From the NCBI GenBank assembly GCA_025201365.1, contig JAIXMF010000005.1, positions 124,001-188,000 of the forward strand: a DNA stretch of 64,000 bases. Reading direction: 5' to 3'. This document shows, one piece after another, positions 26,188 through 37,932 of the stretch. Position 1 is the first letter of the stretch; every line of letters begins with the position of its first letter. The translations under genes and the position numbers were made by a program. The notes beneath the pieces are model-generated. The model was not told where the DNA came from. It did no database searches and was given only the letters and a program-made list of their open reading frames with translations. Source of the stretch: Syncephalis plumigaleata (lineage: Eukaryota; Zoopagomycota; Zoopagomycetes; Zoopagales; Piptocephalidaceae).

Positions 26188-26954
26188 ATGTTTGATACTA
26201 ATGAGCATGGGGTCTTCTTTCTTAAAGGTAAGTCTTTATTATCTATTAACTAATAGCTTTACTAACACACAGCAATAGCACAAATGATTAGAATTTATTT
26301 AATGATGTGCTACCTTCTATTAATTACAAAGCTACTACTTGGAATGCTACACCTAGCTTTTACTAATAAAATTCGATACAACATTATTACATCGTTATAG
26401 ATTGATCATTATTGCATTATTATTCATTAATAATACAATCTCGACTTATCGCAGTCCACAATTGTCTAGTAGTGAAAAGTTTACGATTGAAGAGATGGAA
26501 GGTAATGTCAAGTAGATAGACATATAGATGGGTGATGATGTTCATACAGCTGAATAACATATTAATTCGTATCATATTAGTTTGGTGTGTGCAAGAACGC
26601 GTATCGGATGAGGATGATGAGCAACAACAGCCATCTGTCTCGATTCTTGATCGAAATCCCATGCTACTGCATTGCTGGAGATGGCTGGACGTACGATGTA
26701 TTCCAAGCAAGTTCGTGATCCTGATATGGATTGGATGATTAAGCCTGGTTGCTGTACAACAGGAGTGTTCCAACAGGTATTGCTTGAATAAACTGCACTA
26801 GCCATTTACATACTATTGTCTGTGTCCATTCTAGTCTGCTGTAATCATGGCACCTATTCATGTCCAATACATAGTTTATTGTCTGTGGTACAAAGATAAT
26901 AGATGGTACAAGTGCATTATGACGTATAGACAAGCCAGGAGAAATGGCTACTAA
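26188..26954 (+). CDS. Hypothetical protein downstream of the tandem RNA
   Basis: Not recognised, and exon structure is provisional. Best-supported coding exons are 26455-26501, 26581-26776 and 26835-26954 with gtaatg/gtattg donors and cag/tag acceptors; they read LSSSEKFTIEEMEVWCVQER, SDEDDEQQQPSVSILDRNPM, then YSKQVRDPDMDWMIKPGCC, FQQSAVIMAPIHVQYIVYC, LWYKDNRWYKCIMTYRQA. One frame change at about 26685 is needed, consistent with a missing base. Translation may start at ATG 26495 (MEVWCVQER), or at 26188 with exon 26188-26227 spliced to 26273 (a short open frame to 26400 with a hydrophobic stretch). The Asp/Glu/Gln linker and Cys/Trp/Tyr-rich C-terminus match nothing I know. Its interest lies in being the likely target of the upstream RNA. 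Confidence 0.4.
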
Positions 26955-27540
26955 TGGCTACTAACGGCTAATGTGTATATTGTCGTGTCAATCGAACTTC
27001 CATTAGTTTACAAGGACATTTCCGTACAATATGTGATTGCTATTTTCCCGAATGTCACTTCCCTAATTAGCCGTTAGACCTCCATGGACGCACGATACAG
27101 CAAGATGATCGAAAGCGGGACAAATCGAGTCATATCATCATGAGAAAATAGAGCGGAATAAGGGTAGGATTGCAAATGCGGTAATAATGCCTCAATTTGA
27201 TGTGCGCAAATAGATGTCTAGACGTTGACTGTTTAATAACTCGTACCATTCTAATCGTGGTATATTTCACATCTAATCATTGCTGGTATAATAATGGCAG
27301 TAATATAAAAGTATGCATTGATCTAGTGGAGGCATCGGTATCGGTATTATGCTATACCACCATTCTGCTTGTCTATACTGTTCTATCTTGCCTATCAACT
27401 CGAACCACTTTACTGTTCATAATTAATTAGTGTGTTCCACGGCAATAATAGCAACATATTCAATTGCTTTATTTAATTCTAATCCACTGTCAATTGCATT
27501 AGCTTGACATTATTACATTACACTTACACTTGCTATAATC
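26955..27540. other. Intergenic, no feature seen
   Basis: About 585 bp between the unknown gene and the ceramidase. A short tandem of ggctacta/acggcta-type units (26945-26972) follows the stop codon. No coding region or RNA gene is supported; the ceramidase promoter should lie at the right end. Confidence 0.4.
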
Positions 27541-30149
27541 ATGTTTGGCTCCATCTCTCGCTCGGCCCTTGCCTGCGTGGCATTGACTTTGGCATCTGCT
27601 GCCATAGGAGTTGGTGCCGACTATAATGTAACTACATCATAGATGAGATGATCCATCATGCTAACCATTAGAATGGACATGTACACCATGTAGATTGGAG
27701 CGGGTATTGCCGACATTACTGGGTAAGTGAGAATGCAATCAGTATATATCATTGCTGCCATGCTAATCTACATGTATCACAATGCTTACCTAATCCATCA
27801 ACAAATGACAGACCTATTGGTAAGTGTATTCGACATCACAGTCATTACTGCACAATGTGTCGTACTAATATCCTATCCCATTCTGTTGCACTACTATTTA
27901 GCGGAAGTCAACTTCATGGGATATGCCAATCTCGAGCAGAAGGGTGCCGGTCTTCGTCAGCGTACCTACTCGCGCGCCTTCATCGTCCACGACACCACCA
28001 CTAATAAGCGTGTCGTGCATGTCACCACCGACACCGGTATGATGTCGCAGTTTGTGCGACAGCGTGTGCTAGACAATCTGGAGAAGAAGTTTGGCACGGG
28101 TGTGTACACACGCGAAAACGTAATGATCACCGGAACGCATAGTCATTCTGGACCCGGTGGCTTCCTTGGCTATGTGCTCTACGATATCAGTATCCTTGGC
28201 TGGATCGAGCAGACGGCGCAAGCAATCACCACGGGTGTCGTGTTGTCGATTGAACTGCGCATCAACGCTTGCAGGCAGGAAGCATCACGCTCAGTGTTGG
28301 CGAGTTGCTCGAGGCAAGCATCAATCGCTCGCCATCCTCGTACGAGTTTAATCCAGCGGAGGAACGTGCTCGCTACAAGTACAACACCGAAAGGACATGA
28401 CGTTGCTGCGATTCAACGATGCATCCGGCAAAGGTATTGGCATGCTTAATTGGTTTGCCACTCATGGCACCAGTATGAACAATACCAATCTGCTGGTGTC
28501 CGGTGACAACAAAGGGTGAGTATGCCAGCTGGACTACTCGAATAGAATGTCGATACTTACCACACTGCGATACATAGATACGCGGCCATCAAGTTCGAGC
28601 AGACCATGAATCCGGCAGAAAGCAAGACCGGCCTATCGAATGGCTTCGTGGCTGCCTTCAGTCAGTCCAACATGGGCGACGTGTCTCCGAACATCGAGGG
28701 CGCCAAGTGTCTCGACACCGGTCTGCCATGCGACTACGACAGGAGTACTTGCAACGGAAAGAACGAGTTGTGTGTTGCTCGGTACGTAGAACATACATGA
28801 TATTTTGGTATGACATGCTAACTGACTGGCCATTAGTGGTCCTGGATGGCGACAAGGTGACTTTGCCAGCAATCAGATCATCGGTGATCGTCAGTACAAC
28901 AAGGCACGCGAGTTGTATGATGGCACGCCGCAACGAACACTTTCTGGTCCGGTTGACTTTCGTCACATCTACCTCGACATATCCAATGCACCGTTCACCT
29001 ATGACAATGGCACCACTGGCACCACTTGCAAACCAGCCATGGGATACGCGTTTGCCGCTGGCACAACAGATGGTAATAGTAGTATTACATAGTAGCAGCA
29101 ATGTGTCACATCTAATGCAATGCTTTATTGCTCATAGGTCCCGGTCAGTTTGACTTTTATCAAGGACAGAATTCATCCAATCTATTCTGGAATCTAGTTG
29201 GTTCTGTTGTCACTAAGCCACCAAGCAAGGAACAAGCTAAATGCCATTATCCAAAGCCTATTCTCTTCAATACTGGCGAAGCAACAACACCGTTCCCCTG
29301 GCAACCAGCCATTGTTGAGCTACAAGTATTCCGCATTGGCCAGCTGTTTATCGTGGGTGTCCCAGCCGAATTCACCACCATGTCCGGTCGTCGTATGCGC
29401 GATGCCGTAAAGAAGGCGGCAATTGCCCAGGGTATCGCCGATGAGAATGCCACCATTGTCATCTCGGGACCAAGCAACACCTACTCGAGCTACACCACCA
29501 CACCCGAGGAATACGCGGTCCAGCGCTACGAGGCAGGCTCCACCATCTACGGACCAGGCACGCTTCCGGCCTACATCCAGAATGCCGTCCAACTAGTGGA
29601 GGCCATGGCTAACAACACGCGCGTGGCTTCCGCTCCAGCTCCACCCGACTTTTCAAGCAAGTTCATGACACTGCAGACCGATGTCGTCTTTGACGCAGTT
29701 CCCATCGGCAAGTCGTTTGGCGATGTTAGCACGAATGTCAAGTCATCCTACACGCGTGGCAGTACCGTGCAAGTCATCTTCTGGACCGGTCATCCCAAGA
29801 ACAACCTACTGCTCGAGGAGACCTACATCTCCGTTGAACGTCTCGATACCACCACGAACACATGGATCCGTGTACGCGACGATGGCTACTGGAGCACTCG
29901 CTACAAGTGGGACAAGGTCAATGGCGTCGGACAGAATCGCGCTATCATCGAATGGGATATCGAGTCAGACACCATATGTAAGTCGACACTATCTAATAAC
30001 ACAGAGTAGCATGACATTAAGCACACATACTGTACATGTATCTATTAGTGGGCACCTATAGGATTCGTCATTTTGGTCATCATCGTACATTGTTCCAACA
30101 TGTTGTCGCACACACTGGTACTTCAGCCACATTCCAAGTGATCGCGTAA
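27541..30149 (+). CDS. Neutral ceramidase
   Basis: Hydrolyses ceramide to sphingosine and fatty acid; secreted or at the cell surface. ATG 27541 opens a signal peptide (MFGSISRSALACVALTLASA). Exons 27541-27627, 27694-27722, an 8-nt microexon 27812-27819, 27902-28515 and four or five more. Signatures: GAGIADITGPIAEVNFMGYA, THSHSGPGGF (zinc-site histidines), HGTSMNNTN, SGDNKG, SNMGDVSPN (nucleophile serine motif) and GPGQFDFYQGQ, with the C-terminal Ig-like domain (FWTGHPKNNLL, YWSTRYKW, IEWDI, RIRHFGHHR). About 740 residues, the family norm. Two one-base frame breaks at about 28255 (before LQAGSITLSVGELLEASI) and about 28395 (NTE|KDMTLLRF, an aaa run) are most simply missing bases. Functionally paired with the ketosphinganine reductase at the right edge. 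Confidence 0.93.
27812..27819 (+). other. 8-nt microexon of the ceramidase gene
   Basis: ACCTATTG flanked by ag (27810-27811) and gtaagt (27820). It joins ..ACT GG | A CCT ATT G | CG GAA.. to give ITGPIAEVN, exactly the conserved ceramidase motif; omitting it breaks both frame and motif. Confidence 0.85.
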
Positions 30150-30447
30150 TACTTGCATACTATTATGATGATTGCAATATGAGTTAATATAGTAACGACG
30201 TAATGTTATAATGTCCTTTTAATAATAATAACGATCTAATAAACAGCAATGATATCGTATATCGCATTAACAAATAGAATAATGCATTTAACGTGGCGGT
30301 TTCGTGAAATCTTGCGAGCCAATCACCTATCACCACATTTGGCGTTAGGACCTGAACGCACAGTCAATAAAAGGAATGGCATTTCTGATATTGCTACCAC
30401 GTCTCTTTACAATACTTGTTCTTCTTTGTGTCACTTTGAAATACATT

Positions 30448-31291
30448 ATGGATCTTCCTTCCGTGTTGCGCGACCCGTTAGTGGCTCTAATTACACCCGC
30501 ATGCTACACCGACCTCTTCCTCAACTTTAACCTGTCCAATGTTGACTGCATCAAGTTGCTCATCTCAAAGGGTCTAGGCATGGGCTTAGTTGCAGGCGGT
30601 GCACTATTGAAATTGCCACAGATTGCGAAAATAGTTAATGCACGCAGTGGCGAGGGACTCAGCGTCAATTCTTTGATTATCGAGACGTTAGGCTTCGGTC
30701 TAATGCTCGCGTATAATTTGCGTTTGAATAATGCATTTAGTACTTACGGCGAGGGTTTCTTCATTTTCGGACAGAATCTGATTATTCTAATGCTTATCTA
30801 CAAGTATAGCGGTAACTTGCTCACGGGACTAGCGCTGGTACTTGCCTGTGTGGCATCCTTCTTTGCACTGCATTTTGAGAGTATCACGTCGCTTTCCGTA
30901 CTCGCCATGTTCCAAGCCGGATCTATACCGTTGCTTTTGGCAGGTAAAATACCACAAATCATTCAGAATCATCAGGATAAGAGCACGGGACAACTGTCGG
31001 CATTCACCGTATTCGCTATGTTTCTGGGTGCTGCAGCCCGTGTATTCACGACATTGCAAGAAGTCGATGATCTGGTAGGTTCATTGATGATTAACAATGG
31101 TAACATGATTGGATTGGTGTCTAACAAATGCACTGCTCTCCTCCTCATCTCCTTTCATCTAGATTCTCATTGTTGGAGTTGTATTGTCCGCCACACTCAA
31201 TGGTGTAGTAGCAATGCAAATGCTCGCCTACTGGAATACCGATGCTTCAAAGGCTCAAACGAAGAAGAAGAAGAAGAAGAAGGCACACTAA
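30448..31291 (+). CDS. MPDU1: MPDU1-like PQ-loop protein (dolichol-P-mannose utilisation)
   Basis: ER membrane protein needed for use of dolichol-phosphate mannose and glucose in N-glycan and GPI-anchor assembly. Two exons, 30448-31074 and 31163-31291, give 251 residues (human MPDU1 has 247). Family features in order: CIKLLISKGLGMGLVAGGAL, the first PQ loop LKLPQIAKIVNARSGEGLS, several hydrophobic helices, the second PQ loop GKIPQIIQNHQDKSTGQLSA, FLGAAARVFTTLQEVDD, and after the intron VLSATLNGVVAMQMLAYWN with a poly-Lys tail (seven Lys, a GAA/AAG repeat at 31259-31282), which resembles an ER-retention type ending. ATG 30448 gives MDLPSVL; an in-frame ATG at 30376 adds a hydrophobic stretch and is less likely. 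Confidence 0.92.
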
Positions 31292-31412
31292 TTTATTGTG
31301 ATAGTTTAATAAACTCGTTTATAATTACTAGTGCATTATCTGGTTGGAGTATAATCCTACAATGAAGACGATGTATAACTAGTGAGTGTTTTAAAGAAAA
31401 TAGGAAAGCAAA

Positions 31413-33075
31413 TTATTCGCAGGCAAGCTTGGCATCAAAACTACTTAGAGCAATGCCGAATGCTTGTAGAAGGCACATTGGATACTGAAAGTCCATGGTG
31501 AAATGATCACGAGCAATACGACCAAATTGCATGATAATATAGTCCACTATAATTATTAAGATTTGTTAAACGATCAATAAATGAATGAATGCTTGTGTAT
31601 GTATGTAAATCACTTACAATCATTTGGATGCACTACTTGAAATTCTTAACTGATGCCAGTGTGACTCGTCCGTTAAAGTTGAGCACGTACGATTGAGTTT
31701 CCTCATTCCATTGCGGCGACTTGTTATGCAACTCTAATGAGTCCTTGTTATTTTTACATTATACCGTCCTAGTAACGTGTCTTCTTTCTAATTACAACAC
31801 ATCATATCATATCATATCCTATTAGGTATACAGCAACGAGTATCATATTAGTGATAGACTTACTTTGGTTGGACGATGTGGAATACGTTGCTCATCTGGT
31901 CCCATACGACGCATTAGAATAGTCATACGGCGAGGTCCCTTGAATCCTAGTATATTGGGTTCCTATACAATAATAATAATAATAATGCATCATAGTCAAT
32001 ACTCTCTATCCAGCATTACTATTACTCATATATATATATTGTATCTCATTCCTTACATAAATGATACCCGCTAATTCTTGGCGTATACTATCGTTTTCCT
32101 TGCTAGTTTCTTTGTCATTTCGGAATGGATTACGTCCATCATCGTAGACAACAAATGCCGTACCAATGAAATTAGATCTAGTTTGCATTAATAAACAAGC
32201 CAATTCATGTAATATCAATCATGAGCTTACCGCACTTTACCGACAACTCGTTCCTGTTGATCCTGATCACATACGATAATTTCATAACGAGAGCCACCTG
32301 TTTGTCGACATTTCCGCGCTTTTAACAATGGAACACCATGATCCTGATGATCATCGCGGTATAGTTCGTACGTTGGATAGAATCGATTTTTACCATCTCG
32401 TTTACGTACGATACTACATAACAATCGTTCACCCTGACTAATCGGTCTAATAAAGCAGTAATATTAAATAGGTTCTAATGAGTAGCCATTCCATTACATT
32501 ATCACATACTAACTCACCGGTATAGCATGGCATCCACACTCGCTGCATCTCCCGTAAGTGATAATGGCACGTATTCATTCAGCATAATACTAGGCAATAA
32601 TGAAGTCCTATTCTCATTCTGATCTTGTTGTCCATTTATACCGCCATTTTGATTAGTTGTAGTAGTGTAGTACTTTCATTGGGTAATGGTCCAACTGCTG
32701 CTTCATTCGATTCATTCTGCTAGATGATGATTAACTATTAAGGCGATCATCATCATCATCATGTAATCAATTAATAAAAATACATACCAATCCCTCCATC
32801 GAATGGAGTGTATTTCCCGCTAACGTATCAGCCAGTCCCGTTGATGTATCGGTAATGGCACTTGACTCTGTATTTGTCGGTTGCATAGACGGTGATTCCA
32901 CGGATACTGCACCATTACTACCGTTGTCCGAGTTAGAGGTCGACGACAAACCAGATATCGATAGTGGTCGTGATACGGGTGTTGTACCCCCTACAGCTGC
33001 TGTTTCCGTGACCATACTATGCAATGATAAAGAAGGGGCAAGTGTAGATGAATTGGATACAGGAAGTGAAGTCAT
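31413..33075 (-). CDS. Tubby-like protein
   Basis: Phosphoinositide-binding beta-barrel protein of the TUB/TULP family. From ATG 33075, a Ser/Thr/Gly-rich disordered N-terminus (about 110 residues) leads to the tubby domain: [105 protein letters not shown] and the classic end [20 protein letters not shown], then [19 protein letters not shown]. The terminal SSFDxKLACE is diagnostic. Around eight short exons. Family members bind PI(4,5)P2 and in animals act in ciliary trafficking; here the cellular role is unknown. Tubby genes are absent from most Dikarya. Confidence 0.9.
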
Positions 33076-33627
33076 TACGATAAGCGGAATAAAGGAAAGG
33101 TTTGCGTCTACTTTACTTGTTGTTATGTTCAAGGACAAACAGAGACGAGTACAATGTTTACAGTTAACTATATTGTTTTTGCTTACGCAATGTTGTTACT
33201 AGATGTACAATACACTAATAATATTGCTAGCAGATGATATTAGAGAAGGTGAACCCTAATGAAGAAGGTATAAAATAGGCCAAATGCGAAATTGAGAAGA
33301 AAGAGGTGAATAGCCGCAAATTGTCTGTGACGGCACTTGTGTGGCAAGTTATTAATATGTGTATGTGTGTGACATTAATATTGAGCTGTATGATAATCGT
33401 AATAGGATAAGGTCACATTCCTATCATACGTCTATAGGTTGAACGAGTCTCAAGCAACATGCTTAATTACTTGTATATTGTATTGTACTATTACTATGAG
33501 AATACGATAAATCTGTGAATAAAACGTAATTGTTTACTTGTAGTCATTTACAATCATGTCAGTTAATAATATACTAGCAAGTAATGTAATATTTACTCGC
33601 CAAGCTTTCATCTTCACATCATTTTAA
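33076..33627. other. Intergenic between tubby-like and NTMT1 genes
   Basis: About 550 bp holding the tubby-like promoter and the 3' end of the methyltransferase gene. AT-rich; no coding region or RNA gene seen. Confidence 0.4.
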
Positions 33628-34757
<1,130 letters not shown>

Positions 34758-35084
34758 TATTGTTGTGTTGAGTGTATCTAGTTAAACATGCAACAAAGTA
34801 AGGAAAAAAGCAAAGCAAAGAAGCAAGCAAACAAGCAGAATGCCACGTGGATTCTCGTCAGGCCTCTCTGACGATGCTTCTTATGGCTACATTTCATACA
34901 CCATCATCATGCACCAACAACAACAACAACTACTACTACTTGTGTGCTAGTCATAACACCGCACTACTTTTCGCGTTGTCGCGTCCACATCATCTCTTTC
35001 TCTCTTTCTCTCTTTCCGTGAACTACACCTTTATTCTGTCTATCTCTTTAGTTATTACTCAAAGCGCTACAACTCCTTTTCATC
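34758..35084. promoter_or_regulatory. Divergent promoter, NTMT1 / coactosin
   Basis: About 330 bp between two divergent starts. Contains an AGC/AAGCAA-rich tract (34800-34840) and a T/C-rich tract (34990-35050) typical of leaders in this window. No TATA box is clear. Confidence 0.4.
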
Positions 35085-36103
35085 ATGTCGCCAACCAGTG
35101 CTAATGTAAGTAGCCATAGTAATAATAATTATATAACCAACTTATGATGGCACTATTTCCTTAGAAAGATGCCATTACTGAAGCGTATGAACTAGTGCGT
35201 TCAGGTAAGTGCCAATAGAGTATAAGTGTCTTTATTTAACTAACTGTATACTACATGGATATTTAGATAGTTCCGACATTGACTGGTGGGATATTTATAT
35301 ATATATTAAAATAGTTATGCTCTATTATTAACAGGTTAATAATCAACTATAACATCAATGCTTGTAATATAGGCTTTTGTTAGAATATGAAGGAGCACGC
35401 TCGGATTCCCTTAAAGTGGCCAATACAGGTAATAGATAAGAAGTGAAGATGTAAATAAATAGGCCTCATTGATGATAACATTGTATGATGAACGTGGATC
35501 ACGCTTAGGCACTGGTGGTTTGGCGGAATTGAAAACGTATTTAAAACACGATATGGCAGGTTACGCTTATGTTCGGTAATATTTTACACTTATTATTTAT
35601 GCAAATATGTACATAATAACTAACTAGTCTGTTGTAGCATGCCTTTCTCCAATGATGAATTGTCATTGCGTACCAAATTCGTAGTTATTTGCTGGTGTGG
35701 TGAAGGGGTTGGCGTGATGCGTAAAGCAAAGATGAGCGTATGTATCTATATCTGTATATTGTATATCTGTATATGCTATATTGACCATATTATTGTCTAA
35801 TAGATCCATTACTCGGATGTCAGCGAGATTATCAAACACATGGCGATTAAGCGAGATGCCTCCACGCTCTCTGAATTGAATGAAGATGACATTAACCAAG
35901 AATTACGTAAAGCAGCAGGTAATACAAGTGCAACTATTGTTGAATCAACAACTCATGCTAATTATATCAATGATCCTTGTATTCAGGTGCCAATTATGAT
36001 CGGTAAGTACGTGTAATGAATGAGACTAAATGACTAACATGTTATATGTACAAATTATATAGGCAACAAAGTAATTATTAAATTGGAGGATATGCCGGAG
36101 TGA
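35085..36103 (+). CDS. Coactosin-like ADF-H actin-binding protein
   Basis: F-actin-binding protein of the ADF/cofilin fold, coactosin branch. Seven or eight very short exons: MSPTSAN, KDAITEAYELVRS, SSDIDW, LLLEYEGARSDSLKVANTG, TGGLAELKTYLKHDMAGYAY, VRMPFSNDELSLRTKFVVIC, WCGEGVGVMRKAKMS, IHYSDVSEIIKHMAIKRDAS, ELNEDDINQELRKAAGANYD and a C-terminal NKVIIKLEDMPE. The AGANYD ending and the WxGExVxxxxxAK segment are coactosin hallmarks (human COTL1 has GGANYD). About 145 residues, right for the family. ATG 35085 follows a T/C-rich leader. Confidence 0.9.
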
Positions 36104-36252
36104 ATGTAAACATTTCTATTACTTTATCGAATACAGTAAATAAAAGTGTTTTAATACGCCGAATGAAATGAAATGGATATGTATATATAATTTACATTTA
36201 TCTAAAAGGATTATAGTATAGTATAATGGTAGATCTATAACTACTCTACTAC

Positions 36253-37806
36253 TAATCATCTACCGCGTCTGGATCAATAATGGGTGAGCCATTAAGTGGA
36301 GATGTAAGCATGGCTAATGGCGTACTAGTATGCGATAATGGTCGATGTGGCATTTCATCAGGTGATTCCGCATAATGCCCATAGAGTAGTATATCTGGAT
36401 GTGGTGCTACCATCTCCATAGGTATTTCTTCCTCTCTCCTCCTCCTCCTCCTCTTCTTCATCCTCTTCATCCTCTTCTCCTCTTGTTCATGATGTGGTTC
36501 AGGTCCAACTAGATCTACTGAACTATAACATGGAAATACAAGATCTTGATCGACAATTTGTCGTAATAAATCAACGACAAATCGTTCTACCTTGCCTACA
36601 TTCTTGAGTACTAAATGTTCGTGTTAATGATCATGTAAATAGAGATGAGCTACATGTATATATATATACCATGTTTACGTGCATCGCCAATTTGTGATTC
36701 AACGCGTAAATCCTTGATTAAACTTTGGCCTTTTTCCTCTGGTTCCAAGAAACAGAAATTGACACGATCATGCAAATAAGCAATGACAGCAGTTCCTGTT
36801 CATAGTTTGACATAAGCAATCAAAGAGAAATACTTTGTAAGTATCATCATTGCTAGTATCGCTTACCTGAAAATGAAAACGATGTTACTGTTAATTCGAT
36901 AGGCAATGAAAGAAATGACATTGACGGGAAATTAAGTCGTAATTCCGTGGCAATTGTCAGTTGTAGATTGCCCTCATAAGATACGCGTACTTGTAGTTGC
37001 ACATCAGTGTCGCGTTTCTCTGGTCCTAACATAGTTGCCACTTTACTATTACTATTACCATTACTATTATTTGATTCTAAACTAGGATTACGATTGATAT
37101 GATTTACTTTACGGTAATCATTATTGCCATGATTACTATTATGTTGATGACTATGCGTTGTATCAGTCACTTCTTCGTTGTAGGATGTCGTTGGATACAA
37201 CTGATGATCGTCCTGATCCTCGTTCATCTGTTCTTCCGCCATAGCAGCCTCCCATCGATCGATAGGAAGTTCGAATGAATGATGTGGTGATAATCCTCCT
37301 GTCGATGGTCCCGTTGTCTCTCCCGTCGTCGTCATATAATGATCATGTTCCTCGTGAAGCGATTGATTTGCTAGCACGCCAGCATTTGTTGTCGTGGTGA
37401 TGGTGGGCAGTGTGCGATGATGTAGCGTATTACCACCATGTCGTGGATGATATCCCACCGGTGAACTGGTTGTCGTGTAGACGGCAAGTCCATTATCCAG
37501 CGATGTATCGTGTTGCATGCCAACTGGATCATACCCGTAGATATGCGGCTCTTCCTCGTCTACTGTTGGTGTGCTATGAACGGAACCTGCTAATATATGC
37601 GGATCTGGTAGGTAGAATTCGGGAAATGGATCGGTCACGTCAACAATCTCTATTTCCGGTGACTGTGAGCCGAAATCCAAGTGAGTACATACGAGATCAC
37701 CGATAACATCAGGTTTAGGCGCACTACGAAATCGGCTATTTAGTAATTCCTGGGCCATAAGGGCCACTTCACGATCTAGTTTGTCCCAGAATACTTCGAG
37801 TGACAT
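36253..37806 (-). CDS. MDM12: Mdm12, ERMES complex subunit (SMP domain)
   Basis: Cytosolic SMP-domain subunit of the ER-mitochondria encounter structure, which moves phospholipids between the two membranes; ERMES is essentially fungal. The N-terminus MSLEVFWDKLDREVALMAQE followed by LLNSRF, CTHLDFGSQSPEIEIVDVTD and DPFPEFY is the Mdm12 signature. The SMP fold continues with VQLQVRVSYEGNLQLTIATE, LRLNFPSMSFLSLPIELTVT, VIAYLHDRVNFCFLEPE and IKDLRVESQIGD. A low-complexity insert of about 170 residues (His/Asn/Thr/Ser-rich, about 37060-37600) interrupts the SMP domain, as in several fungal Mdm12 proteins. The C-terminal tail contains a run of Arg and Glu (36430-36480) and a disordered Pro/Ser end. 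Confidence 0.9.
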
Positions 37807-37932
37807 GGTAAATAAATAAACAATAGAAGGAGGAGAGGGGAAAGTGTAATGAGAGTATCCTTATAAATCCAATTTAATTGTTTAAAAATTCACTCATTCA
37901 TTCACGCATTACAGCCTTATTATCATAGTTAT

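Larger units (their letters stand above)
25716..26227 (+). promoter_or_regulatory. 5' intron holding tandem structured RNA, ending in an AG|GTAAGT site
   Basis: A gtaagt donor at 25716 and a strong acceptor at 26227 (branch-like tactaat at 26196-26202, then a T/C tract and aaag) bound a 512 bp intron. Alternatively, a nearer acceptor at 25760-25761 (tgttag) would make 25762-26227 a cassette exon. The 26227 acceptor is abutted directly by another gtaagt donor (26228), the arrangement of a recursive or alternative splice point. GTATCAAA (25781-25788) and TTTGATAC (26191-26198) are complementary and enclose both RNA units; the second half overlaps the branch-like sequence, so pairing could hide it. 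Splice use is inferred from sequence only. Confidence 0.6.

Noticed and set aside
26581-26740. GDGWTYDV reading resembling the thiamine-binding segment of pyruvate:ferredoxin oxidoreductase
   Set aside because: The match is eight residues only, ends at a stop shortly after, and the alternative frames join better with the flanking exons.
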